Of a DNA stretch of 64,000 nucleotides, positions 30,663 through 40,550 are shown in pieces. The stretch is from Bradyrhizobium sp. CB2312 (GTDB lineage Bacteria > Pseudomonadota > Alphaproteobacteria > Rhizobiales > Xanthobacteraceae), in NCBI RefSeq assembly GCF_029714425.1, contig NZ_CP121668.1:3927501-3991500 (forward strand), written 5' to 3'. The translations under genes and the position numbers were made by a program. The notes below the pieces were generated by a model. That model had not been told where the DNA came from. It saw only the letters and a program-made list of their open reading frames with translations, and did no database searches. Each line of letters begins with the position of its first letter. The stretch's first letter is position 1.

Positions 30663-31280
30663 ATGCTGAGCTGTCTGGTCGATGCTCTCCGCTATGTGTT
30701 GCCCGCGATCAGTTTCATCGGCCTTATCGTCGGGGGCATCGCCTACGTCACGAACCAGCCTTATCGCGACGACATCGACCATGCTCTTAGAGGCGATCTG
30801 AAAATTCCGGAGCGAATGCTGCCGTGGGGCTACAATGCGGATCAGGTCCGGCAGGTGAAAGAAAGGCTCCGCGGCAAGCTCGTCGACGATCGGCAGACGC
30901 TGCTCGATGTCTATGTCAGCCCGGTCCTGTACTGGAACGACATCGTGTTCGCGGTGGGGATCGCGGTGTTCTCGGCCTCACTCTGGCTGTGGGTCCTGCT
31001 TCAGTTCGAGCCCACGGGCCTTGCGCGCTGGCTCGTGATCATCTTCGCCGCAAGCGGCGTGCTGTACGGCATCGCCGATGTCGCAGAGGACGTCATGCTT
31101 GCCCGGCTGTTCAGGGCGGACAGGGTCTCCGCCGATGAGGCTCATCTTGCGAGCGCGCTGACGCTTGCCAAGGTGGTCACCATGAGCGCATCTGTCGCCG
31201 GCGGACTGGTCTTCCTGGTGTTGAACGTCCTGACCCCGCACAAGACGTTCGCGCCGGTCAACTCACCAGCGCCGTCCTGA
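30663..31280 (+). CDS. Hypothetical membrane protein, four helices
   Basis: The 205-residue protein has hydrophobic helices near 8-30, 92-115, 122-142 and 170-192. A soluble loop lies between the first two (YRDDIDHALRGDLKIPERMLPWGYNADQVRQVKERLRGKLVDD). I do not recognise the family. The ATG at 30663 follows GGGAGATTGGAG. Its 3' end overlaps the hybrid kinase gene by 23 bp tail-to-tail, so the two transcripts are antisense to each other at their ends. Confidence 0.7.
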   Translation: MLSCLVDALRYVLPAISFIGLIVGGIAYVTNQPYRDDIDHALRGDLKIPERMLPWGYNADQVRQVKERLRGKLVDDRQTLLDVYVSPVLYWNDIVFAVGIAVFSASLWLWVLLQFEPTGLARWLVIIFAASGVLYGIADVAEDVMLARLFRADRVSADEAHLASALTLAKVVTMSASVAGGLVFLVLNVLTPHKTFAPVNSPAPS

Positions 31281-34083
31281 GCATCTTGGCGAGCTCGGTC
31301 TTGCGGTAGGGCTTGGCCAGCAGCAGCACGCCGGAATCGAGCCGGCCGTGATGCACGATGGCGTTCTCGGTATAGCCCGAGGTGAACAGCGTCTTCAGGT
31401 CGGGCCGCCGCCGCGCCGCCTCGTCGGCGAGCTGCCGGCCGTTCATGTTGCCGGGCATGATGACGTCGGTGAACAGCAGGTCGATGTTGTCGTCGGCGTC
31501 GATGATGGTGAGGGCTTCGGCCGCATTGGCGGCTTCGAGCGCGGTATAGCCGAGGCTCTTGACCTGGGTCACGACGTACTGCCGCACCAAGGCGTCGTCT
31601 TCGACGATCAGGATCTTCTCGTCGCCGCCGGCGATGGGCACGTTCTGGAGCGCCTCGTACTCGGTCTCCTGCACGCCGCTCGATCGCGGCAGGTAGATCT
31701 TCACGCTGGTGCCGTGGCCTTCCTCGCTGTAGATCTTGATGTGTCCGCCGGACTGCTTGACGAAGCCGAACACCATGCTGAGCCCGAGGCCCGTGCCCTT
31801 GCCGACCTCCTTGGTGGTGAAGAACGGATCGAACACCCGGTCGATCAGTTCAGCGGGAATTCCGCTGCCGGTGTCGCTGACCGCGATCATCACGTAATTG
31901 CCGGCGGCGACGTCGGGATTCATGCTGGCATAGCCGTCGTCGAGGAAGACGTTGCGGGTCTCCAGCACCAGGGTGCCGCCGTCGGGCATGGCATCGCGCG
32001 CGTTCAGCGCGAGATTGAGGATTGCGGTGGAGAGCTGGCCGGGGTCGACCAGTGTCGGCCAGGCATCCTCGGTCAACTGCGGCATGATCGTGATCTGCTC
32101 GCCCAGCGTCGGATGCAGCAGCTTGGCGGCCTCGAGCGCCAGCGCGTTGACGTCGATCTCGCGCGGCTGCAGCGGCTGCTTGCGGGCGAAGGCGAGCAGA
32201 TGCTTGGTCAGCTGCGCGCCGCGCTCGGCGGCATCGTCGATCAGCTTGGTGATGGCGGCAAGCTCCGGCCGGTCGGCGACGGCATCGGCCAGGATGCCGA
32301 TCGTGCCGGTGATGACCGTCAGCACGTTGTTGAAGTCGTGGGCGACGCCGCCGGTCAACTGGCCGATCGAGTCCATCTTCTGGACCTGCCTGAGCTGGGC
32401 CTCGGCGGCCTGCTTCTCGGTGAGGTCGCGGCCGATGAAGAAATGGCGCTTCACCGGCTCCGACCATGTGCCCATCCAGTTCAGCGTGACCTCGTGGCCG
32501 TCGTAGTGATAGTAGCGCGCCTCGAAGCTGCGCTTGACCGCGCCGCGCCTGGCCGCGCGCATCTCGTTTCGGGTGTTCTCGAGGTCATCAGGGTGGATGA
32601 ACTCGGTCGCGCTGTGCCCGACCATGTCCTCCGGGCTGAAGCCCAGGATGGCCTTCACGCTGGGGCTGACCTGGATGAAATTGCCGAAGCCGTCGGTGAC
32701 CAGGATGAGGTCCTGCGAGGTCTCGAAGATGCGCTGGCGCTCCTCGATCTCGCGGTTGAGCGCGGTCTCGGTCCGCTTCCGCTCGGTGATGTCGCGGGCC
32801 ACCTTGGAGGCGCCGATGATCTTGCCGTCGGTCGATCGCAGCGGGACCTGGCTCAGCACCACGTCGATCGGCTGGCCGCTCTTGTGCAGCCGCACCGTCT
32901 CCTGCTGGTCGATGACCTCGCCGTTGCGCGTGCGGGCCAGGTTCTCGGCGACTTCGTCGCGCTGATCCTCCGGCATGATGATGTCGATCGGACGGCCGAT
33001 CGCCTCGTTGGCGGAGTAACCGAAGACGCGCTCGGCCGCATTGTTCCAGGTCGTGATGGTACCGTCGAGCGACTTGGTGATGATGGCGTCGTTGGAGGAT
33101 GCGACGACGGCGGTGAACAACTGCTCGCGCTCGACGTGATAATTGCGCTCCTCGTCCGATCGGCGCTTCAATGCGTCGACCATGCCCGCGGTCTGCGCCT
33201 GGAGACGGACATTCTCGACCAGCAGCACGGCGAGGACGAAGGTCGCCGCGCAGAGGCCGTAGAGGCGGCCGGCGTAGAAGCCGAGATCGAAGCGGGCGAC
33301 GTTCACGATTGCCGACAGCGCGATGTCGAACAGCCATGCGCACATCACGACCATGAGCCAGACGTCGATCACCGAATGCGGCCTGCGGAACCACAGCGAG
33401 ACGAGCGCGGCAAAGCTCAAGGACCACACGAAGGACACGACCCCGATCATGGTCGGCGTGTAGCGGCCATCGCGCAGCAGGACCGGCAGCAGATCGTGCT
33501 GAGTGGTGACGATCCAGGCGAAGACGCCCATCGCGGCGATGACGCCGAGGACGCACGCGTAGATCGCGGTGCTCATCGCGCCCTGGACCCGGGGGCCGCC
33601 GTCCTTTTCCTTCAGCCAGGCATAGCCCAGCACGAACAGCGGAAAGCCGCCGTGCCAAATCATGTAGAGCCAGACCGTGGTTTGCCCGCCCGCGCCGAAG
33701 AGCCCGGTCGGTGCGAACAGGCCCGGGAAGGTGAGGGCATGGACCAGCGCGGCTGCGGCGGTGAACAGGTAGCCGGTCGCGAGCCATTGGAGTGCGCGGG
33801 TACGCAACACCGCAAACTGCGACAGCAGCAGCACGGCCGTGACGATGTCGCTGACAGCGAGGGCGGATTGATAACTCGCTACGAAGGCCGGGACCGGCAG
33901 CAGCGGGATACCCGCGAAAGGAACGGCCAGCGCGAACAGGACCGAGGACACGCCGACGATCCACAATGCTGCCCTGCGGTCGGTCGAGGTGGCCGGCAGG
34001 GTCGAAAGGAATGTGCTTCGGTCTATCGTTGTGGGCACGTCCACCTCTCGTCGACCGGTCTTCGCCATCTTCGCCGACTTCAT
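31258..34083 (-). CDS. Hybrid histidine kinase (MASE4-like, PAS-PAS, HisKA, receiver)
   Basis: The 941-residue membrane protein begins with a seven- or eight-helix MASE4-like sensor (about 40-290). Two PAS domains follow (about 310-430 and 440-555), then HisKA with GQLTGGVAHDFNNVL and an ATPase domain (NLALNARDAMP; DTGSGIP; GKGTGLGLSMV). A C-terminal receiver (ILIVEDDALVRQYV...LLFTDVIMPG, phosphorylatable Asp) ends in KPYRKTEL. Such kinases pass phosphate through the attached receiver to another protein. The single-domain receiver at 34312-34698, divergently transcribed, is an obvious partner. The start at 34083 is the first ATG with a coherent N-terminus; MAKTGRREVDV six residues on is possible. 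Confidence 0.9.
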   Translation of the reverse strand: MKSAKMAKTGRREVDVPTTIDRSTFLSTLPATSTDRRAALWIVGVSSVLFALAVPFAGIPLLPVPAFVASYQSALAVSDIVTAVLLLSQFAVLRTRALQWLATGYLFTAAAALVHALTFPGLFAPTGLFGAGGQTTVWLYMIWHGGFPLFVLGYAWLKEKDGGPRVQGAMSTAIYACVLGVIAAMGVFAWIVTTQHDLLPVLLRDGRYTPTMIGVVSFVWSLSFAALVSLWFRRPHSVIDVWLMVVMCAWLFDIALSAIVNVARFDLGFYAGRLYGLCAATFVLAVLLVENVRLQAQTAGMVDALKRRSDEERNYHVEREQLFTAVVASSNDAIITKSLDGTITTWNNAAERVFGYSANEAIGRPIDIIMPEDQRDEVAENLARTRNGEVIDQQETVRLHKSGQPIDVVLSQVPLRSTDGKIIGASKVARDITERKRTETALNREIEERQRIFETSQDLILVTDGFGNFIQVSPSVKAILGFSPEDMVGHSATEFIHPDDLENTRNEMRAARRGAVKRSFEARYYHYDGHEVTLNWMGTWSEPVKRHFFIGRDLTEKQAAEAQLRQVQKMDSIGQLTGGVAHDFNNVLTVITGTIGILADAVADRPELAAITKLIDDAAERGAQLTKHLLAFARKQPLQPREIDVNALALEAAKLLHPTLGEQITIMPQLTEDAWPTLVDPGQLSTAILNLALNARDAMPDGGTLVLETRNVFLDDGYASMNPDVAAGNYVMIAVSDTGSGIPAELIDRVFDPFFTTKEVGKGTGLGLSMVFGFVKQSGGHIKIYSEEGHGTSVKIYLPRSSGVQETEYEALQNVPIAGGDEKILIVEDDALVRQYVVTQVKSLGYTALEAANAAEALTIIDADDNIDLLFTDVIMPGNMNGRQLADEAARRRPDLKTLFTSGYTENAIVHHGRLDSGVLLLAKPYRKTELAKMLRTALVS

Positions 34084-34311
34084 CCGGAGTCCCGCAGCCT
34101 TGCTCCATGGTAGCGGGTTCTGGGCTCGAATCCCGAGCCGTTGCGACCGCGACTCAACCGAAGGTTAGAGCTTACTTAATTGGGATGGGAACAAGGAATA
34201 GGCAGCGGGTAAGATGCGCTTTACTGAACGGTGTCATAATGCCCCTCCGCTGCGGCGGGTTCCAGGTTTAAAATCAGACGATTTCGATCTTGCTATCGGG
34301 AGTTGGTCCCC

Positions 34312-34698
34312 ATGCCCCGCGTTCTCATCATCGACGACCAGAAGGACGTCCGCGCGATGATCGCGATCGTGCTGCGGGTCAATCGTTTCGAGGTCGTGGA
34401 GGCGGAGAGCGGCGCTGCGGGGCTGAAAGCCTTTGCGGACGAGCCGTTCGACGCGGCGATCGTCGACATCTTCCTTGGTGACACCAGTGGCGTCGACGTC
34501 ATCGCGACCCTGCGCGAGCGTGCGCCTGGACTCCCCGTCATAGCGGTATCCGGGATGACGGCACTCGACTTCATGGAACAGGCGCCCCACCTCGCCAACG
34601 TGGTCTGCCTGCAAAAGCCGTTTCGGCCGAACGATCTGCTGCAAGCGCTGCGCAAGGCCCAGGCCGGCGCCGGCGGCGAGCTGCCCGCGGCCGTCTGA
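34312..34698 (+). CDS. Single-domain response regulator
   Basis: The 128-residue protein is a bare receiver: MPRVLIIDDQKDV with D8/D9, phosphoacceptor D52 in VDIFLGD, S80 in AVSGM and K102 in QKPFRP. There is no output domain. Proteins of this type relay phosphate or control a partner by binding. It is divergent from the hybrid kinase gene (31258-34083), 228 bp away, which suggests one pathway. The ATG at 34312 has a GGGAG ribosome-binding site; 34303 is also possible but adds only three residues. Confidence 0.92.
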   Translation: MPRVLIIDDQKDVRAMIAIVLRVNRFEVVEAESGAAGLKAFADEPFDAAIVDIFLGDTSGVDVIATLRERAPGLPVIAVSGMTALDFMEQAPHLANVVCLQKPFRPNDLLQALRKAQAGAGGELPAAV

Positions 34699-34715
34699 AC
34701 TCGCCGCAAGAAGAA

Positions 34716-34739
34716 GCGCCCCGGGGAGAGCCGGGGCGC
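34716..34739. terminator. Bidirectional-type terminator hairpin
   Basis: GCGCCCCGG (34716-34724) and CCGGGGCGC (34731-34739) pair perfectly around GGAGAG. It lies between the convergent receiver gene and livK and is preceded by an A-rich run (AAGAAG) that becomes weakly T-rich on the livK strand. Confidence 0.7.
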
Positions 34740-34781
34740 GGTCATGATCGGCATGGTGGCCTTGAGGCCTGGCAAGCGCGC

Positions 34782-35900
34782 TTAGGTGCCGTTGCCGCGG
34801 ACTTCGGCGTAGCCGCCCTTGGCGTCCCATTTGTAGACGACGTAGTCGATCTGCTTGATGTCGCCCTTGGCGTCATACTCGATCGGGCCGATCACGGTGT
34901 CCCACTTGCCGGCCTTCATCGCCTCCATGACCTTCTTGGCGTCGGTGGTGCCGGCCTTCTTGGCAGCCTGCGACCACACCTGCATCGCCGCGTAGGTGTA
35001 GAGCGTATAGCCTTCGGGGTCGATGTTCTTGGCCTTGAAGGCGTCGACGATCTTCTTGGCGGTCGGCTTGTTGCGCGGATCGGGGCCGAAGGTGAACAGG
35101 GTGCCTTCGCCGGCGGGGCCGGTGATGGAGGCGTACTCCTTGTCGGCGAGCGCGTCGCCGGCCATCAGCACCGTCTTGAGGCCCTGGTCGCGCATCTGGC
35201 GCAGGATCAGGCCGCTCTCCTGATGATAGCCGCCGACATAGACGAGGTCGATATTGTCGCGCTTCAGGCGCGAGACGATCGCGTTGAAGTCCTTGTCGCC
35301 CTTGTTATAGGACTCGTACATCTTCTCGGTGATGCCGGCCTTGTTGAGCGCCTTCTTGGTCTCGTCGGCAAGACCCTTGCCGTAGGTGGTCTTGTCGTTG
35401 AGGATGGCGATGTTCTTGCCCTTGTAGTTCTTGGCGATGTACTGCGCCGCGATCAGGCCCTGCTGATCGTCGCGGCCGCAGACGCGCGCCACGTTCCAGA
35501 GCTTGCGCTCTGTGAACAGCGGATTGGTCGAGGCCGGGGTGATCTGCAGCACGTTGCCGTCGGCATAGGCTTCCGAGGCCGGGATCGACGACGAGGAGCA
35601 ATAATGTCCGGCGACGAAAGGCATCTTGGCGCTGGCGATCTTCTCGGCGACCGAGCGTGCCTGCTTCGGATCGCAGGCATCGTCCTCGACGGAGAGCGCG
35701 AGCTTCTTGCCGTTGACGCCGCCGGCGGCGTTGATATCGGCGACGGCCATCTCGGCGCCGTTCTTCATCTGGCGGCCGAAGGCGGACTCGCCGCCGGTCA
35801 TCGGGCCTGCGACTGCGACGGTGACATCCTGCGCGAATGCCGCGCTCGACAGCGCGAGCGATGCGCCGAATGCCAGTCCGATGAGCTTCAGTGATTTCAT
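34782..35900 (-). CDS. livK: Branched-chain amino acid-type ABC substrate-binding protein
   Basis: The 372-residue periplasmic protein has a Sec signal (MKSLKLIGLAFGASLALSSAAFAQ) and the type I periplasmic-binding fold of LivK/LivJ. Landmarks are VAGPMTGGESAFGRQMKNGAEMAVADINAAGG, CDPKQARSVAEKI, and PFVAGHYCSSSSIPASEAYADGNVLQITPASTNP. It delivers leucine, isoleucine, valine or related ligands to LivHM; actual ligands of rhizobial homologues are broader. It is the last gene of the liv set, separated from livF by 161 bp, so it may also have its own promoter, as often occurs for binding proteins needed in excess. Confidence 0.93.
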   Translation of the reverse strand: MKSLKLIGLAFGASLALSSAAFAQDVTVAVAGPMTGGESAFGRQMKNGAEMAVADINAAGGVNGKKLALSVEDDACDPKQARSVAEKIASAKMPFVAGHYCSSSSIPASEAYADGNVLQITPASTNPLFTERKLWNVARVCGRDDQQGLIAAQYIAKNYKGKNIAILNDKTTYGKGLADETKKALNKAGITEKMYESYNKGDKDFNAIVSRLKRDNIDLVYVGGYHQESGLILRQMRDQGLKTVLMAGDALADKEYASITGPAGEGTLFTFGPDPRNKPTAKKIVDAFKAKNIDPEGYTLYTYAAMQVWSQAAKKAGTTDAKKVMEAMKAGKWDTVIGPIEYDAKGDIKQIDYVVYKWDAKGGYAEVRGNGT

Positions 35901-36061
35901 GAGATACCTCGCGGGTGGTCGCCTGTGGAAGTTGCCGGGCCTGCCCGGTCCAAACCGGCGCCATTCTTGAATGAATTCGAGGAGAAGTCACCGGCAAAAT
36001 ACGGGCATGTGTGGAGATATCTCGCCACATTCCGCCGCACGCGATCCGCTTTCTGGCCCGG

Positions 36062-36802
36062 TCAGCCGTGCCGGCCGCCTTCGAGGTAGGCGGCGCGGAT
36101 TTCGGGGCGCTGCAGCAACTCGGCGCCGGTGCCCGCCAGCGTGATCAGGCCATTGACCATGACATAGCCGCGATGGGCGAGCTTGAGCGCGTGGTTGGCG
36201 TTCTGCTCGACGATCAGCACGGTCAGGGCGTCCTGCCGGTTCAGGGTGCGGATCGCGTCGAAAATCTGGCGGGCGATCAGCGGCGCGAGCCCGAGCGAGG
36301 GCTCGTCGAGCAGGAGCAGGCGGGGGCGGCTCATCAAGGCGCGGCCGATCGCCAGCATCTGCTGCTCGCCGCCGGACAGGGTTCCGCCGCGCTGGGCGTA
36401 ACGTTCCTTCAGCCGCGGGAACAGCGTGAAGACGCGTTGCAGCGTCGCCTCGCGTTCCGCGTCGGTGCATCCGGTGGCGTCCGCGCCCATCTGGAGGTTC
36501 TCGGCGACACTCATGCGCGGGAAGATGCGGCGGCCTTCCGGCGACTGCGCGATGCGCAAATGCGCAATTTCGTGGGTGGGAACGCCGGTGATGTCGCGGC
36601 CTTCGTACAGGATCTGCCCCGAGCGGGCGCGTGGCTTGCCGAAGATCGTCATCATCAGCGTCGACTTGCCGGCCCCGTTGGCGCCGATCAGCGCCACGAT
36701 CTCGCCGGCGTTGATCTCGACATCGACGCCCTTCAGCGCCTCGATCTTGCCGTAGGCTGCACGCAGGCCCCGGATCGCGAGCAGGGGAGTGGGCGACGTC
36801 AC
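36062..36802 (-). CDS. livF: Branched-chain amino acid ABC transporter ATPase LivF
   Basis: The 246-residue ATPase has Walker A GANGAGKST, a LSGGEQQMLAIGRALM signature, Walker B LLLLDEPSLGL and the switch His in VLIVEQN, which is Gln-Asn as usual for LivF. PEGRRIFPRMSV is characteristic of LivF. The start is GTG at 36802 and overlaps the livG stop in GTGA, so translation is coupled. It powers import together with LivG. There is no tail extension. Confidence 0.94.
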   Translation of the reverse strand: MTSPTPLLAIRGLRAAYGKIEALKGVDVEINAGEIVALIGANGAGKSTLMMTIFGKPRARSGQILYEGRDITGVPTHEIAHLRIAQSPEGRRIFPRMSVAENLQMGADATGCTDAEREATLQRVFTLFPRLKERYAQRGGTLSGGEQQMLAIGRALMSRPRLLLLDEPSLGLAPLIARQIFDAIRTLNRQDALTVLIVEQNANHALKLAHRGYVMVNGLITLAGTGAELLQRPEIRAAYLEGGRHG

Positions 36803-37629
36803 GACCCGCTCTCCATCACCGCCGCCGCCTCGTCCTCGTCGGTGCCGAGATAGGCGGCGATCACCTTGGGATCGTCGCGGACCTCGCGGGGCGAGCCTTC
36901 GGCGATCTTGACGCCGTGATCCATCACCACGATGTGGTCGGAGATCTCCATCACCACCGACATGTCGTGCTCGATCAGCAGGATCGAGGTTCCATCGTTG
37001 CGGATCGAGAGCAGCAGCTCGCTGAGAGCGGCGCTCTCGCGCGCGTTGAGGCCGGCGGCGGGCTCGTCCAGGCACAGCAGCGCCGGCTCGGTGCACATGG
37101 CGCGCGCGATCTCGAGCCGGCGCTGGTCGCCATAGGCGAGGTTGCCGGCGGCGTCGTCGGCGCGGTCGAGCAGGTTGACGCGCCTGAGCCAATCGGTGGC
37201 GAGGTCGATCGCGTGCTTCTCGGCGTCGCGGTACACGGGGGCGCCGACGAGGCCGAGGAAGGTGAAGCCGGATGCGCGCATCAAGGCGTTGTGCTGCGCC
37301 ACCATCAGATTCTCCAGCGCGGTCATGCCGGGAAACAGGCGGATGTTCTGGAAGGTGCGGGCCACCTTGGCCTGCTTGGCGATACGAAAATCGTTCAGCC
37401 GCTCCAGCGCGATCACCCGGCCGTCGTCATGGGTGAGGCGGATGGTGCCTCCGCTCGGCTTGTAGAAGCCGGTGATGCAGTTGAATACGGTGGTCTTGCC
37501 GGCGCCGTTCGGCCCGATCAAAGCGGTGATCTTCTTCCGCTCGGCGGCGAAAGAGAGGTCCTGCACGGCGACGATGCCGCCGAAGCGCATGGTGAGCCGG
37601 TCGACACTGAGGATCCTGTCGCCGCTCAT
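36799..37629 (-). CDS. livG: Branched-chain amino acid ABC transporter ATPase LivG
   Basis: The 276-residue ATPase has Walker A GPNGAGKTT, Walker B LLCLDEPAAGLN and the switch region ILLIEHDMSVVM. The FQNIRLFPGMTALENLMVAQH segment and the longer helical insert are LivG-specific. It lies between livM and livF with 4-bp overlaps on both sides. It forms the ATPase heterodimer with LivF on the cytoplasmic face of LivHM. Confidence 0.95.
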   Translation of the reverse strand: MSGDRILSVDRLTMRFGGIVAVQDLSFAAERKKITALIGPNGAGKTTVFNCITGFYKPSGGTIRLTHDDGRVIALERLNDFRIAKQAKVARTFQNIRLFPGMTALENLMVAQHNALMRASGFTFLGLVGAPVYRDAEKHAIDLATDWLRRVNLLDRADDAAGNLAYGDQRRLEIARAMCTEPALLCLDEPAAGLNARESAALSELLLSIRNDGTSILLIEHDMSVVMEISDHIVVMDHGVKIAEGSPREVRDDPKVIAAYLGTDEDEAAAVMESGS

Positions 37630-38951
37630 CCGTGGCCTTCCTTGACCAGGTCGGAGGAAATCGCCTGCGCCTTGGTTAGATACACGGTCGGGGCGCGATG
37701 GCCGATCAGGCCGCGCGGCCGCCAGATCATGATCAGCACCATGGCCATGCCGAACACCAGCATGCGGTAGCCCTCCAGGCCCCGGAACAGCTCGAAGCCG
37801 CCGATCATGGCGAGGGCGGCGAGCGCGACGCCGAGCTGGGAGCCCATGCCGCCGAGCACGACGATGGCGAGCACCAAGGCCGATTCCTGGAAGGTGAAGG
37901 ATTCAGGGCTGATGAAGCCCTGGCGCGTCGCGAAGAACGCGCCGGCAAAGCCGCCGAACATGGCCCCGGTCGCGAACGCCGTGAGCTTCGTCGTCGTCGT
38001 GTTGATGCCGAGCGCGCGACAGGCGACCTCGTCCTCGCGCAACGCTTCCCAGGCGCGCCCGATCGGCAGGCGGCGCAGGCGGATCGTGACCCAGTTGGTC
38101 AGCAGCGCGAGCGCCAGGATCAGATAGAACAGGAAGACGATGCGGTGGGTCGGGGAGTACTCGATGCCGAGTTTTGCCGCGAGCCCGTCGTCGCTGTTGT
38201 CGAGCGGAATGCCGAAGAAGGTGGGGCGCGGAATGCCGGAGACGCCGTTGGGGCCGCCGGTGAGCTCCTGCCAGTTGATGATGACGAGGCGGATGATCTC
38301 GCCGAAGGCGAGCGTCACGATGGCGAGATAGTCGCCGCGCAGCCGCAGCACGGGAAAGCCGAGCAGCACGCCCCAGAACGCGGCGAGGATGCCGGCGAGA
38401 GGCAGGCAGATCCAGAACGACCAGCCGAAATTGGTGGCGAGCAGGCCGTAGGAATAGGCGCCGACCGCGTAGAAGGCGACGTAGCCGAGATCGAGCAGGC
38501 CGGCGAGCCCAACCACGACGTTCAATCCCCAGCCCAGCATGACATAAGTGAGGACGAGGATCGCGAGGTCGAGGATGTAGCGCTGGTTATAGAAGATGAC
38601 GGGCACCAACAGCGTGAAGATCAAGAGCGCGGGCGCGAGATAGCGGCCGATGAACGACATTCCGCTCTGCACGGCTGGTGGCACCAGCTTCTCGGCGCCG
38701 GTCGGGCCGATCCATTGCCGCAGCAGCTCGATCACGATCGAGCCGCCGAATACTGCGGCAACGAGGGATGCAAGCTCGCCGAAGCGCGTCCAATAGGTGA
38801 GCTGGCCGTCGGATCCGGCCTCGGTGCGGATGCCGACCATCAGCGAGAACAGCACCAGCGCGACCAGCGCGTTGAAGAAGGCTGTCTTCAGAAGGGGGAG
38901 GATGCCGGCGGAGCGACTTGCGGATGCGGTATCTTGCGAGAGGGCTGTCAC
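37626..38951 (-). CDS. livM: Branched-chain amino acid ABC permease LivM
   Basis: The 441-residue permease has about ten to eleven hydrophobic helices. It includes the family core DLGYVAFYAVGAYSYGLLAT and the coupling-loop region RLRGDYLAIVTLAFGEIIRLVIINWQELTGGPNG. An N-terminal extension of about 120 residues with three helices is normal for the longer LivM type. It overlaps livG by 4 bp and follows livH by 10 bp. A GTG or ATG alternative within the first 20 codons is possible; 38951 (MTALSQDTASASRSAG) is the conservative choice. Confidence 0.94.
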   Translation of the reverse strand: MTALSQDTASASRSAGILPLLKTAFFNALVALVLFSLMVGIRTEAGSDGQLTYWTRFGELASLVAAVFGGSIVIELLRQWIGPTGAEKLVPPAVQSGMSFIGRYLAPALLIFTLLVPVIFYNQRYILDLAILVLTYVMLGWGLNVVVGLAGLLDLGYVAFYAVGAYSYGLLATNFGWSFWICLPLAGILAAFWGVLLGFPVLRLRGDYLAIVTLAFGEIIRLVIINWQELTGGPNGVSGIPRPTFFGIPLDNSDDGLAAKLGIEYSPTHRIVFLFYLILALALLTNWVTIRLRRLPIGRAWEALREDEVACRALGINTTTTKLTAFATGAMFGGFAGAFFATRQGFISPESFTFQESALVLAIVVLGGMGSQLGVALAALAMIGGFELFRGLEGYRMLVFGMAMVLIMIWRPRGLIGHRAPTVYLTKAQAISSDLVKEGHG

Positions 38952-38961
38952 GCGCGGACCG

Positions 38962-39879
<918 letters not shown>

Positions 39880-40030
39880 GGACTGCCGTACCAACCTGAC
39901 GCGGCTCAAAGGGAGCTCTTGAGAGAGAGTTCTTGGGCCCCGGCAGCCCTTGAGCGTTCGTCTCGTTTTCTAACAGGAGGGAACTGGCCGCCGCAACAGC
40001 CGAGGCCTCGGCATAAAGGCTTGTACAGAG

Positions 40031-40080
40031 GTCATTTCGGCTACGGACGTCATTTCGGCGGTTCCGCAGGTGCGGGAACC
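40031..40080. promoter_or_regulatory. Direct repeat and hairpin in the livH/PGQQ intergenic region
   Basis: GTCATTTCGG occurs twice (40031-40040 and 40049-40058), 18 bp apart. It is followed by an imperfect hairpin GGTTCCGCA...TGCGGGAACC (40060-40080). The pair lies in the 275-bp gap between the divergent livH and PGQQ-repeat genes, so it could be a regulator-binding site for either. No known operator is recognised. Confidence 0.35.
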
Positions 40081-40154
40081 GGGTTCCGCAGGGCAACCAA
40101 AATGCGGGCGGCACGTTATCTCCGCTCTGACGTCCAACAAGGGAGTTTCCCCGA

Positions 40155-40334
40155 ATGACGAAGCAGCAGAACCAGAATCCGGGCCAGCAGAGTCAGAACC
40201 CCGGCCAGCAGCGCCCCGGTCAGCCAGGGCAGCAGCAGGGCGGCGGTCAGAAACCCGGACAGCAGCAGCAGAACGACCCGATGCGCCAGGGCGACCGCCC
40301 CGGCCAGCAGAGCGGCCAACGCAATCAGGAATAA
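40155..40334 (+). CDS. PGQQ-repeat low-complexity small protein
   Basis: The 59-residue frame reads MTKQQNQNPGQQSQNPGQQR, then PGQPGQQQGGGQKPGQQQQN and DPMRQGDRPGQQSGQRNQE. It is built from tandem (N/R/K)PGQQ units and is almost wholly Gln, Gly, Pro and Asn, with no hydrophobic core. It is predicted to be disordered. A CAAGGGAGTTT ribosome-binding site precedes the ATG, and a strong intrinsic terminator follows at 40393. A dedicated promoter-to-terminator transcript for so small a frame argues for a real, possibly highly expressed gene. The function is unknown; desiccation- or stress-type disordered proteins are a loose analogy. Confidence 0.65.
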   Translation: MTKQQNQNPGQQSQNPGQQRPGQPGQQQGGGQKPGQQQQNDPMRQGDRPGQQSGQRNQE

Positions 40335-40392
40335 ACTTTGGGAGTCCAAGGGAGTCCACTTAGGGAGTCCAAGAGCGGAGAGTAGTAAGAGA

Positions 40393-40422
40393 GGTCCCGC
40401 CGAAAGGCGGGGCCTTTTTTCT
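40393..40422 (+). terminator. Rho-independent terminator after the PGQQ gene
   Basis: GGTCCCGCC (40393-40401) pairs with GGCGGGGCC (40406-40414) across GAAA with one G-U pair. It is followed directly by six T residues. It is the most canonical intrinsic terminator in the window. Confidence 0.9.
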
Positions 40423-40550
40423 TTGGCAGGCGATGCGCCGGGCCAGTTAAGGTAAATAAAGGGTTTAAATTGCCGCCACAGTCTGATGCGAGTTAGCTCC
40501 CGGCAAAGCCTTCCCAGTGAAGGCGCGTGGCAGGCGAAGCGGGAAGCGGC

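Noticed and set aside
31348..34113. Open frame of 921 codons on the plus strand
   Set aside because: It is the antisense of the hybrid histidine kinase; composition is Gly/Arg/Asp/His-rich and no motif is recognisable.
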